DNA of 9,187 bases, taken from NCBI GenBank assembly GCA_030652635.1, contig JAUSPW010000619.1:1-9187 (forward strand), read 5' to 3'. Positions 1 through 6,247 of this stretch are shown piece by piece (within the stretch, counting starts at the first letter, position 1; the number at the start of each line of letters is the position of its first letter). The translations under genes were made by a program, and so were the position numbers. Below the pieces are notes generated by a model. It was not told the origin of the DNA and made no database searches. It saw only the letters and a program-made list of their open reading frames with translations. The DNA is from Pseudohongiella sp. Its GTDB lineage: Bacteria > Pseudomonadota > Gammaproteobacteria > Pseudomonadales > Pseudohongiellaceae.

Positions 1-194
1 GAGGTGTTTTTTGTGGAGTTGAGCAGGTCCGGCAGCAAACTCTGGTCGATGACTTTGTGCCACGCGCTACCTTGCGAATCCAGGTGCCAGAGTCGGCGGA
101 TAAAAAATAATGCGGGCAGTAACGCTAACAGCCACAAGGGACGCAGGAAGTGGAAGTCAGTGATTGCCTGCGCCAGCGTCAAGGAGTCATTCAT
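1..194 (-). CDS. batB: BatB-like VWA membrane protein, N-terminal part (truncated by window edge)
   Basis: The first 64 codons of a gene running leftwards out of the window. The start is the ATG at 194-192, which overlaps the TGA of the preceding VWA gene as ATGA; a second ATG lies two codons later in ATGAATGA and is not in frame. The peptide begins MNDSLTLAQAITDFHFLRPL and continues with a hydrophobic segment at about residues 18-32 (WLLALLPALFF follows FHFLRPL) and then basic RR. This FHFLRP-W-LLALLPA opening, followed about 25 residues later by a VID-(S)LLP-LL motif, is typical of the second VWA protein in BatA/BatB operons, which usually carries VWA plus TPR repeats facing the periplasm. 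Neither domain is inside the window, so the assignment rests on the N-terminus and the operon position. A frame into a BatD-like gene would be expected next but is not visible. Confidence 0.8.
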   Translation of the reverse strand, partial: MNDSLTLAQAITDFHFLRPLWLLALLPALFFIRRLWHLDSQGSAWHKVIDQSLLPDLLNSTKNT

Positions 195-1243
195 ACAATT
201 TCTCCAGACGCGGGCGTTTTAGCCTGCGTAGTTTGGCGACTGGCGGCCGGAATGCGGGTTGCGGCAGGCAATGCCAGCAAGGCCAGCAGGAAACTCAATA
301 GCAGTGCAGCACCCAGTGGCCAATGGAACAATAAGGTGATCGGCCGATAGGTTTGTTCGTCCTGCTCAATCGGTTCCATTCGATCCAGTTCGTCATAAAT
401 CTCGACCATGTCTTCCAGGGTTCTGGCGCGGAAGTAACGACCACCGGTCATTTCTGCAATTTGTGTCATGGTGGCATCGTCGATTTCGGAGATCAGCGCG
501 CCCGGACGGTTGCCAAACATGGAACGTTGCGCAAACTGGTCTGATGCAATACCCACCACGTGCATGGTGATACCTTCTGTGCGGGCCAGCTGTGCCGCCT
601 GCACCGGAGTCAGCTCGCCAGCGTTGTTGATACCGTCAGTCAGCAAAATCATGATACGCCGGTTTTCAGGCTGTTGGCGAAGGTGTTTCACACTGATACC
701 GACCGCATCACCAATTGCTGTGGCAGATTCATCGATCATGCCGATTTCCAGCTCTTCGACCAGACGCTGCACGGTACCCAAGTCATAGGTCATGGGCGTG
801 AGAATATACGCATGCGCCGCAAATAAAGCCAAACCGAGACGGTCGCCTTCACGTTTTTCAACAAAGTCGCTGATTACTGCTTTCATGACCTGAAAACGTG
901 ACAGCTGCGTGTTATTCAAAAACATGTCGCGTGCTTCCATACTACCGGACATATCGAGCGTCAGCATCATGTCGCGCCCGGTGGTTGGAATCTGCACGGG
1001 ATCACCAACCCACTGCGGACGGCTGCCGGCGATAACCACCAAAATCCAGATCAACGAGCAGCATATGAGCATCAAAACGCTTTTGTTGTAGTGCCGATTG
1101 GCATCTGTATGCAACTGCACCAACTGGCGATAAAACGGTATGCGCAGCGCAGCATCCTGACGTGGTGCACGTGGCATCAGCCAGTACACAAGCAGGGGGA
1201 GTGGAAGGGCCAAAAACACCAAGGGCCAGGAAAATTCAAGCAT
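191..1243 (-). CDS. batA: BatA-like VWA-domain inner-membrane protein
   Basis: A 350-residue protein. The frame is open further upstream to 1384, but the start is set at the ATG 1243-1241 because MLEFSWPLVFLALPLPLL is the usual N-terminus of the family; the extension would only shadow the DUF4381 gene. Hydrophobic segments lie at about residues 5-23, 55-73 and 302-326, framing a soluble VWA domain at about 90-285. The metal-ion-dependent adhesion site is complete: DMSGS (D97, S99, S101), a likely T174 in ESATAIGDA and D203 in LLTDG. GGRYFRA (268-274) and LDRMEPIE (286-293) are also characteristic. The start overlaps the preceding gene by 8 bases (ATGCTTGA) and the stop overlaps the next start by 4, so expression is probably coupled. 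In this family the VWA domain is thought to bind protein partners, assisted by the MoxR ATPase. The exact role is unknown, and the symbol is used by family resemblance. Confidence 0.88.
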   Translation of the reverse strand: MLEFSWPLVFLALPLPLLVYWLMPRAPRQDAALRIPFYRQLVQLHTDANRHYNKSVLMLICCSLIWILVVIAGSRPQWVGDPVQIPTTGRDMMLTLDMSGSMEARDMFLNNTQLSRFQVMKAVISDFVEKREGDRLGLALFAAHAYILTPMTYDLGTVQRLVEELEIGMIDESATAIGDAVGISVKHLRQQPENRRIMILLTDGINNAGELTPVQAAQLARTEGITMHVVGIASDQFAQRSMFGNRPGALISEIDDATMTQIAEMTGGRYFRARTLEDMVEIYDELDRMEPIEQDEQTYRPITLLFHWPLGAALLLSFLLALLALPAATRIPAASRQTTQAKTPASGEIV

Positions 1244-1799
1244 GATTATCAGCCGCCGCGCTTGTTTTGTTTTTGTGGTGGTCAGATGTTGACGCAGAGT
1301 CGAGTTTAGCCAAATAAAGATTTTTAATCCATTCGCGCGCCATGCGTTCAAGCGCGTCAGCGTCGACATCACAGCGTGGTGCAAAACGGCCTTGCGCCAG
1401 TATCTGCGCCAGCTGCGTCGTTAAAAGTCCGGCTTTGTCATACTGTCTGAGCAGACTGACCCAAGCCTGGCCACTCAGGCCCGCCACTGCGTTGTGTTCA
1501 AGGTGTAACAGCGCCACCCGTCGCAAGACGGCATTGACGTTGTTTACAAACACCAGTCGGTTGGCCATGTCGCTTTCGCCAGCGGCTGTCAACAGTTGAC
1601 GGGCATTAGCCAACTCGCTGGTTGCTGCATTCAAACGCTTCTGCAGTGTCAGACGTTTTTGTAGACGCCAGCTACCATAGATGGCCAGTGCCAATAACAA
1701 TGCTGCCAATATCCACCAGCCCGGTGCCAACGGCCAGTAACTGACCTCGCCGGGCATGCGGATATCTGCCAATTCACTTAAAGCGTCTGCGATGTCCAT
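1236..1799 (-). CDS. DUF4381 family membrane protein
   Basis: A 187-residue protein starting at ATG 1799-1797, inside the last 22 bases of the DUF58 gene. The N-terminal half has the DUF4381 signature: an amphipathic start (DIADALSELADIRMP), then YWPLAPGWWI (21-30) running into a single transmembrane helix at about 27-43, then a basic stretch (RLQKRLTLQKR). The C-terminal half (about 50-165) is predicted soluble and helical, with GLSGQAW (108-114) and GRFAPR (137-142), the latter a common end motif of the family. The final 20 residues (SASTSDHHKNK...) are polar and probably disordered. Its fixed position between DUF58 and the first VWA gene is the usual order in gammaproteobacterial MoxR operons, which suggests a membrane subunit or assembly factor. 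No enzymatic residues are apparent and no function is known to me. Confidence 0.85.
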   Translation of the reverse strand: MDIADALSELADIRMPGEVSYWPLAPGWWILAALLLALAIYGSWRLQKRLTLQKRLNAATSELANARQLLTAAGESDMANRLVFVNNVNAVLRRVALLHLEHNAVAGLSGQAWVSLLRQYDKAGLLTTQLAQILAQGRFAPRCDVDADALERMAREWIKNLYLAKLDSASTSDHHKNKTSAAADNHA

Positions 1800-2752
1800 T
1801 GATGTATCCGTTCTACTACCGGTTGATCGGTTCTAAGGGTCAGCAAGGGAATTTTTAATCTGTTCAGTTCAGCCTGCAATTGATCAAGTCTTTGCTGATA
1901 AAGATGTTGATAGTTATCGCGAGCTTTTTTGCTGAAGGTATTCAGGGTGCCTTTTTCGCGCCCGTCGGTGATATTGTAATAACCGGGCACTGGCAGATTC
2001 TCTTCCAGACTATCGTGTACAAAACAGCACACCACATTGTTGTGCAGAGAGATCTGATAAAGATACTGAAATCCGGCTTCATTGATGCTGCTGAAGTCGC
2101 TGATGATATAAAGCGTGCTACCGGGTTTGGTAATGCGACGAATGCGGCCCAGCGCATTGGCAAGGCCACCTGCATCACGTTCCGGTCTAGCGGCGCCACT
2201 GGTCGCCTTGGCGGCGAGGTCGGCATTGGCCAGTTGTATCTGATTCAATAAATGCAGGGCTGAACGGCGGCTGCGTTTTGGTCTGACCAGGCTGTAATTG
2301 TCATCGGCATACACCAGACCACCTACCCGGTCGCCATTGTCGATAGCAAGCCAACAGAATATGGCTGCTGCTTGCGCGGCAATAACGGACTTGAATGCGG
2401 TTTGGCTGCCAAAAAACATTGAGTTTGACTGGTCGACGGCAATGATCACGGGTCGTTCGCGTTCTTCGCGGAATACTTTGGTAAACGGTTTGCCGATTCG
2501 CGCGGTGACGCGCCAGTCAATCGTGCGGATATCATCGCCTGCCTGATAGGGGCGGAATTCTTCAAAGTCGATGCCGCGGCCCCGGATTTTAGACATATGC
2601 TGTCCTGAAATACCGGCGACCGAGCGTTTATGTGTGACGTATTCCAGTGTGCGTGCAGCGTAACGCTGCAACAGCAGATCCTGCAGGCCAATAACTGCCC
2701 CTTTGGCCTGATACAGCGCCTGATGGGGCAGAATGCGTGGCGACTTGCTCAT
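1778..2752 (-). CDS. DUF58 domain protein of MoxR operon
   Basis: A 324-residue protein starting at ATG 2752-2750, with GGAGA (minus strand, 2761-2757) four bases upstream. The DUF58 signature is clear: GRGIDFEEFRPYQAGDD (58-74), then IRTIDWRVTARIGKPFTKVF (76-95), EER (96-98) and VDQSNSMFFG (106-115), where D108, N110 and S112 form a VWA-like, partly altered metal site. A basic KRSRR segment (159-163) and SDFSS (218-222) follow. No transmembrane helix is seen, so the protein is probably cytosolic or peripheral. DUF58 proteins are strongly co-occurring partners of MoxR ATPases and are treated as VWA-related adaptors, but their biochemical function is not settled. The length is normal for the short, soluble gammaproteobacterial type. 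The stop lies 22 bases inside the next gene, so translation of the two is likely coupled. Confidence 0.9.
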   Translation of the reverse strand: MSKSPRILPHQALYQAKGAVIGLQDLLLQRYAARTLEYVTHKRSVAGISGQHMSKIRGRGIDFEEFRPYQAGDDIRTIDWRVTARIGKPFTKVFREERERPVIIAVDQSNSMFFGSQTAFKSVIAAQAAAIFCWLAIDNGDRVGGLVYADDNYSLVRPKRSRRSALHLLNQIQLANADLAAKATSGAARPERDAGGLANALGRIRRITKPGSTLYIISDFSSINEAGFQYLYQISLHNNVVCCFVHDSLEENLPVPGYYNITDGREKGTLNTFSKKARDNYQHLYQQRLDQLQAELNRLKIPLLTLRTDQPVVERIHQWTSQTL

Positions 2753-2832
2753 GGTGTCTCCGGGCCGGGGCGGGGCAATCCGAGATCGGCGATTGGCGTA
2801 AGTTCAGTCAGTGGTTGGCGACGCGTCAGCAT
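2749..2832 (-). CDS. Possible 27-codon ORF linking moxR and the DUF58 gene
   Basis: The 89-base gap between the moxR stop and the DUF58 start contains an ORF beginning at ATG 2832-2830. It encodes MLTRRQPLTELTPIADLGLP followed by RPGPETP, and its TGA (2751-2749) overlaps the DUF58 ATG as ATGA. That geometry would give translational coupling across the only loose join in the operon. The peptide is proline- and leucine-rich with no recognised domain, and the upstream sequence offers only a weak GAGA as ribosome binding site. It may equally be a chance ORF in a spacer; nothing but its position supports it. Confidence 0.25.
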   Translation of the reverse strand: MLTRRQPLTELTPIADLGLPRPGPETP

Positions 2833-2841
2833 GCCAGTGTC

Positions 2842-3801
2842 TCAGGCTGACGGAACCCGCTCCAGAATGGTGGCCAATACTTTGTCCGGGGTGACGCCAC
2901 TGGCTTCGGCTTCAAAACTGAGCAGTACACGGTGACGCAGTACGTCAAACATCACCGCCTGCACATCATCCGGCGACACAAAGTCATTGCCTTTGATCCA
3001 GGCGTGAGCGCGTGAGCAGCGGTCAAGTGCAATGGTGCCGCGCGGGCTGGCGCCAAAATCAATCCAGCCTGCCAGATCAGCGCCGTACACATCGGGATTA
3101 CGTGTCGCCATGATCAATTGAATAATGTATTCCTCAACCGCTGGCGCCATGTGCATGGCCAGAATTTCCTGGCGGGCAGCAAACAGATCGTCCTGGCTGA
3201 CAATTTCCGGAATAGTGGGCACCACGTTTTTAGCTTCGTTTCGCACCAGTTGCAAAATGCTGCGTTCCGCTTCTGCGGTGGGATAGGTTATGGACACGTG
3301 CATCAGGAAGCGGTCAAGCTGCGCTTCAGGCAGCGGGTAGGTACCTTCCTGTTCAATCGGGTTTTGTGTCGCCATGACCAAAAACAGTGGCGGCAATTTA
3401 AAGGATTCCCTACCGACAGAGACCTGATGTTCCGCCATGGCTTCCAGCAGTGCCGACTGAACTTTGGCAGGCGCTCGGTTGATTTCGTCAGCCAGAACCA
3501 GGTTGTGGAAGATCGGGCCGGGTTGAAAGCGGAAGGATCCATCTTCAGGACGGTAAATTTCAGTACCGGTAATATCGCTTGGCAGCAGGTCAGGCGTGAA
3601 CTGAATTCGGTGAAAGTCACCCTCAATGGCGCGGGACAAATCTTTGATTGCCTTGGTTTTTGCAAGTCCCGGGGCACCTTCCACCAACAGATGGCCGTCG
3701 GCCAGCAGGGCTATCAACAATCGATCGACCAGTTTCTCCTGTCCGATGATCTGCTGAGTGAGCCAGGTTTTCAGTGCTGTTATTGTATTGTGATGACTCA
3801 T
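2842..3801 (-). CDS. moxR: MoxR-family AAA+ ATPase
   Basis: A 319-residue protein starting at ATG 3801-3799, with an AGGT-type ribosome binding site (ACAGGTAAATTT) upstream. AAA+ motifs appear in order: Walker A EGAPGLAKTK (41-50, K48), Walker B LVLADEINRA (101-110, D105 and E106), sensor 1 MATQNPIEQEG (143-153), LPEAQLDRF (157-165), and the sensor 2 segment GASPRGT (250-256, R254). The C-terminal lid follows, with DVLRHRVLLSFEA (286-298). Length and motif set match the RavA/MoxR branch, which acts as a hexameric ATP-driven chaperone that remodels partner proteins, often VWA-domain proteins. It is the first gene of the minus-strand operon, so its probable partners are the downstream DUF58 and VWA proteins. 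In this family the domain is soluble, and no membrane segment is seen. The symbol denotes family membership, not shown function in methanol oxidation. Confidence 0.93.
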   Translation of the reverse strand: MSHHNTITALKTWLTQQIIGQEKLVDRLLIALLADGHLLVEGAPGLAKTKAIKDLSRAIEGDFHRIQFTPDLLPSDITGTEIYRPEDGSFRFQPGPIFHNLVLADEINRAPAKVQSALLEAMAEHQVSVGRESFKLPPLFLVMATQNPIEQEGTYPLPEAQLDRFLMHVSITYPTAEAERSILQLVRNEAKNVVPTIPEIVSQDDLFAARQEILAMHMAPAVEEYIIQLIMATRNPDVYGADLAGWIDFGASPRGTIALDRCSRAHAWIKGNDFVSPDDVQAVMFDVLRHRVLLSFEAEASGVTPDKVLATILERVPSA

Positions 3802-3846
3802 AAATTTACCTGTTCTACGAAGCGGGTTGCTGGCCGGAAGTCAGCG

Positions 3847-3874
3847 ATTGTAACCAATTTAAGGCTGATGTCTA
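3847..3874 (-). promoter_or_regulatory. Predicted sigma70 promoter of the moxR operon
   Basis: On the minus strand, TAGACA (3874-3869, five of six to TTGACA) is separated by 16 bases from TACAAT (3852-3847, five of six to TATAAT). Transcription would start near 3840, giving a leader of about 39 bases before the moxR ATG. The site lies back to back with the pyrD promoter. This is pattern recognition only. Confidence 0.5.
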
Positions 3875-3931
3875 GCAGGCGCTCGGGTCAGTTTGTCATA
3901 GAATGTGGCAGCGCCGTCGCAAGCACTGTCT

Positions 3932-3937
3932 TATAAT
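3932..3937 (+). promoter_or_regulatory. Predicted -10 element of the pyrD promoter
   Basis: A perfect TATAAT lies at 3932-3937, 72 bases before the pyrD ATG. No good -35 hexamer is present at 16-18 bases spacing (best windows around 3908-3915 are poor), so the promoter may need an activator or be weak. The expected transcription start is near 3943-3945, inside the left arm of a palindrome. The in-frame extension of pyrD back to 3905 would cross this element, which argues for the start at 4010. Confidence 0.5.
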
Positions 3938-3941
3938 GCGG

Positions 3942-3958
3942 CGCATCAGCCTGATGCG
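3942..3958. repeat. 17-base perfect palindrome at predicted pyrD transcription start
   Basis: The sequence CGCATCAGCCTGATGCG has 8-base arms around a single central C. In DNA it could be an operator overlapping the pyrD start site. In RNA it would fold as a 6-base-pair stem (CGCATC with GATGCG) and a 5-base loop right at the 5' end of the transcript. It is 51 bases upstream of the start codon, so it does not directly cover the ribosome binding site. No coding explanation exists for it. Confidence 0.6.
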
Positions 3959-4009
3959 TTCCGTTACGCCCCGAAATTTAACTTTGCCAGACCTTCAGAG
4001 AGAGATCCC

Positions 4010-5071
4010 ATGTACGGCCTTATGCGCTCATTGTTGTTCACCTTGCCTACCGAAACCTCGCACCAAGTAGCGATGGGCAGTCTGGATCTGGCTCAGAGGC
4101 TGCACCTGCAGGGGCTGCTGGGCGGGGCACGGGCAGGCACCGGTGTGTCGGTCAAGGTCATGGGTATTGATTTTCCAAACGTCTTGGGGCTATCAGCTGG
4201 ACTGGATAAAAATGCCGATCACATTGACGGACTCGCCGCACTGGGTTTTGGGTTTATCGAAATCGGCACGCTGACGCCTCGCCCACAGCCAGGAAATCCG
4301 CTGCCGCGTTTGTTCAGATTGCCGGAGCAGCAGGCCATCATCAATCGCATGGGTTTTAACAATAAGGGGATGGATTATGCGCTTGCAAAAATCCGTAGTA
4401 GTCGGTTCAACGGTGTTCTAGGTATCAACATAGGCAAAAATTTTGATACACCAGTAGAAAAGGCCGCCGATGATTATCTGATTGGCTTACGCAAAGCCTG
4501 GGAGTTGGCCAGTTATGTGGTGGTGAATTTGTCATCACCGAATACGCCGGGGCTGCGCAGTCTGCAGTACGGTGAAGACTTGCGTCGACTTTTGGATGTG
4601 CTGAAGCAGGCGCAACATACCTTGTCGCAGGCCGATGGGCGTCATGTGCCGCTGGTCATCAAAATTGCGCCTGACCTGAACAGCGAGGAGATCGGGCTGA
4701 TTGCCGGTAGTCTGCTGGAGTTTGCAGTGGATGGTGTGACAGCAACAAATACCACATTGTCGCGTGTGGGTGTGGAGTCCAACCCTCTGCATAAAGAAGC
4801 GGGAGGTTTGAGTGGTGCGCCCGTGCGCGCGGCATCAACGCGGGTAATCAGGGAGCTGCATCAGGCACTGGACGGTAAATTGCCCATCATAGGTGTGGGT
4901 GGTATCGGCAGTCTGCAAGATGCGCGTGAAAAACTGCAGGCAGGCGCCAGTCTGCTGCAGATTTACACGGGCTTTATCTACGGTGGCCCGCCCTTGGTGC
5001 GAGAGATTGTGGAAGGAGTAAGCCCGAAAGATGTGCATCAGCAGTCAGATGCCAGTGTGTCTGGGCGCTGA
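4010..5071 (+). CDS. pyrD: Dihydroorotate dehydrogenase (quinone), class 2
   Basis: A 353-residue protein that oxidises dihydroorotate to orotate in pyrimidine synthesis, passing electrons through FMN to membrane quinone. The start at 4010 is chosen because MYGLMRSLLFTLPTETSH matches the family N-terminus and GAGAGA precedes it; the frame is open back to 3905 but that would cross the promoter. The N-terminal helices (1-40) form the usual membrane/quinone-binding extension of class 2. Visible motifs are GLSAGLDKNAD (60-70), IGTLTPRPQPGNP (86-98, class-wide), NRMGFNN (112-118), NIGKN (140-144), VNLSSPNTPGLR (172-183, with S176 the likely catalytic base), VIKIAPDL (216-223), TNTT (246-249), EAGGLSG (263-269) and GVGGIGS (295-301) with the GASLLQIYTG phosphate loop (312-321). 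All key residues are intact. The last 15 residues are a polar tail beyond the usual end. The next gene starts 2 bases after the stop. Confidence 0.97.
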   Translation: MYGLMRSLLFTLPTETSHQVAMGSLDLAQRLHLQGLLGGARAGTGVSVKVMGIDFPNVLGLSAGLDKNADHIDGLAALGFGFIEIGTLTPRPQPGNPLPRLFRLPEQQAIINRMGFNNKGMDYALAKIRSSRFNGVLGINIGKNFDTPVEKAADDYLIGLRKAWELASYVVVNLSSPNTPGLRSLQYGEDLRRLLDVLKQAQHTLSQADGRHVPLVIKIAPDLNSEEIGLIAGSLLEFAVDGVTATNTTLSRVGVESNPLHKEAGGLSGAPVRAASTRVIRELHQALDGKLPIIGVGGIGSLQDAREKLQAGASLLQIYTGFIYGGPPLVREIVEGVSPKDVHQQSDASVSGR

Positions 5072-5073
5072 TC

Positions 5074-5328
5074 ATGCTGCATTTATATACCACTGCGGGC
5101 TGTCATCTTTGTGAGGATGCCCATGCCATTCTGAATTATTGCCAGCGGTATTTTCCTGAGGTGCAATGGTCATCCGTTGAGATTGCTGACGACGAGGCCT
5201 TGGTGCAGCGCTTTGGTGTGCGCATTCCGGTTATTGCGTTTGCCAGCACAGGGGCTGAACTGGATTGGCCCTTTGATCCGGGCCAAGTGATGGCGTTTAT
5301 CAAATCCCAAACAGACGTCGCGCGTTAG
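5074..5328 (+). CDS. Small glutaredoxin-like (DUF836-type) protein
   Basis: An 84-residue thioredoxin-fold protein starting 2 bases after the pyrD stop. The fold is visible as MLHLYTTAGCHLC (beta strand, then CxxC with C10 and C13), an alpha helix (EDAHAILNYCQRYF), the second strand (QWSSVEIAD), FGVRIPVIAF (47-56) with the cis-proline P52, and a C-terminal helix (DPGQVMAFIKS). The GCHLC motif and the RIPV segment are those of the DUF836/glutaredoxin-family group, which probably makes or breaks disulphides; the target is unknown. No clear ribosome binding site precedes it, so it is probably translated by coupling to pyrD and shares its promoter. Its last 29 bases overlap the end of tatD on the other strand. 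No signal peptide is seen, so it is cytosolic. Confidence 0.88.
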   Translation: MLHLYTTAGCHLCEDAHAILNYCQRYFPEVQWSSVEIADDEALVQRFGVRIPVIAFASTGAELDWPFDPGQVMAFIKSQTDVAR

Positions 5329-6088
5329 CAGTGGTCTCTTCGGCAATGGCCGCAGGCGATCTTTCCGTGTAACGCGCAACCGTGTTCAGCACTTCCGTCA
5401 ACCAGGCAGGTTCGTTGCGTCGACTCTTTGGTTTCGGCCGCAGGCTGCGGGGCAACAAATAAGGCGCATCGGTTTCCAGCAGCAATCTGTCGTGCGGAAT
5501 ATCTTTGACCAGTTCCAGCAAATGCTGTCCGCGCCGCTCGTCACAAATCCAGCCCGTAATGCCAATGTACATGTCCATGTCCAGATAGTCATACAGCGCG
5601 GTCTTTTCATCGGTAAAACAATGCACCACGCCGCCACAGAGCTGATCACGAAATTCTTTGAGAATGGGATAAAAGCGCGAATGCGCATCGCGTTGATGCA
5701 GAAACACCGGTTTGCCGATCTCGACCGCCATCAACAAATGCTCGGTAAACACTCTTTCCTGATCAGGGCGAGGGGAATAGTCGCGATTAAAATCCAGCCC
5801 GGTTTCACCCACAGCGCGTACCAAGGGGTTGTTGAGCAAGGCGCGGATACCCTTCAAGGTATCCGCATCGGCATGGGCAGCTTCATGCGGATGGATGCCG
5901 GCAGTCGCCGATAGATTTGCAAATTGCTGGCATAAATCCAGCGCTTTTTGCGAGGCCGCCAAGGTGGTGCCGGTGACCAGTTGATGCACAATACCTGCTG
6001 CCACGGCCCGCTGAATCACCTCAGGCAGGTCGTGGTCGAAGGATTCATGGCCCAGATTGGCGCCGATGTCGATAAGTGGAAAAGTCAT
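5300..6088 (-). CDS. tatD: TatD family metal-dependent DNase
   Basis: A 262-residue TIM-barrel hydrolase. The start is ATG 6088-6086 (MTFPLIDIGANLGHESFD); the frame stays open to 6136 but the extra 16 residues fall upstream of the family N-terminus and across the predicted promoter. The first metal motif is DIGANL, as in TatD proper, instead of the DxHxH of YcfH/YjjV paralogues. Other motifs are AGIHPH (63-68), GETGLDFNRD (94-103, with metal ligand E95), FLHQRDA (129-135, H131), VHCFTD (155-160, H156), GITGWICDERRG (176-187) and LLETDAPYLLP (203-213, D207). Members are Mg-dependent 3'-5' exonucleases linked to DNA repair and nucleic-acid degradation. No tat genes are visible here, so the name reflects family membership only. 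The gene is convergent with and overlaps the glutaredoxin-like gene by 29 bases. Confidence 0.94.
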   Translation of the reverse strand: MTFPLIDIGANLGHESFDHDLPEVIQRAVAAGIVHQLVTGTTLAASQKALDLCQQFANLSATAGIHPHEAAHADADTLKGIRALLNNPLVRAVGETGLDFNRDYSPRPDQERVFTEHLLMAVEIGKPVFLHQRDAHSRFYPILKEFRDQLCGGVVHCFTDEKTALYDYLDMDMYIGITGWICDERRGQHLLELVKDIPHDRLLLETDAPYLLPRSLRPKPKSRRNEPAWLTEVLNTVARYTERSPAAIAEETTANARRLFGI

Positions 6089-6096
6089 GGCGCGCG

Positions 6097-6125
6097 AGTA
6101 TACCAGAGCATGCCTGTGTGCTGTA
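6097..6125 (-). promoter_or_regulatory. Predicted extended -10 promoter of tatD, giving a near-leaderless mRNA
   Basis: On the minus strand, TGGTATACT (6105-6097) is a TGN-type extended -10 with TATACT (five of six to TATAAT). The -35 window 17 bases upstream (6125-6120, TACAGC) is weak, which is common when an extended -10 is present. Initiation 6-7 bases downstream would fall at about 6091-6089, only 1-3 bases before the A of the tatD ATG at 6088. No ribosome binding site precedes that ATG, consistent with leaderless translation. Confidence 0.45.
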
Positions 6126-6185
6126 TCGCTGCACACAATCGATCCTGTGAGGTCTAATGTGCGGCCGGAGTGTGGTAGATTAATT

Positions 6186-6219
6186 CCTTATCAAGGATAA
6201 TATCGCCCGCTGATATCAG
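6186..6219 (+). promoter_or_regulatory. Nested palindromes and a possible -10 upstream of ilvE
   Basis: Between the divergent tatD and ilvE genes lie TTATC-AAG-GATAA (6188-6200, 5-base arms), CCTT-ATC-AAGG (6186-6196) and a perfect 10-base palindrome CTGATATCAG (6210-6219). GATAAT (6196-6201) is a possible -10 for ilvE, with no convincing -35, about 46 bases before the ATG at 6248. The arrangement of an inverted repeat over a -10 and another near the start site looks like an operator region, but no regulator can be named. Confidence 0.35.
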
Positions 6220-6247
6220 ACCAACACGCACTAAGCAGGTTTTGCAC

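Noticed and set aside
1244..1384. A 47-residue N-terminal extension of the BatA-like protein
   Set aside because: It overlaps the end of the DUF4381 gene and lies before the typical family start MLEFSWP.
3118..3936. A 272-codon plus-strand ORF opposite moxR
   Set aside because: It mirrors a well-supported ATPase gene with all motifs on the other strand; its peptide has no recognisable domain and it runs through both divergent promoters.
3905..4009. A 35-residue N-terminal extension of PyrD
   Set aside because: It would cover the predicted -10 and palindrome, and the family N-terminus with a ribosome binding site begins at 4010.
5320..5377. Inverted repeat GCGCGTT ... AACGCGC near the tatD 3' end
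   Set aside because: The arms are 44 bases apart, largely inside tatD coding sequence, and no T run follows on either strand, so it is not a supportable terminator.
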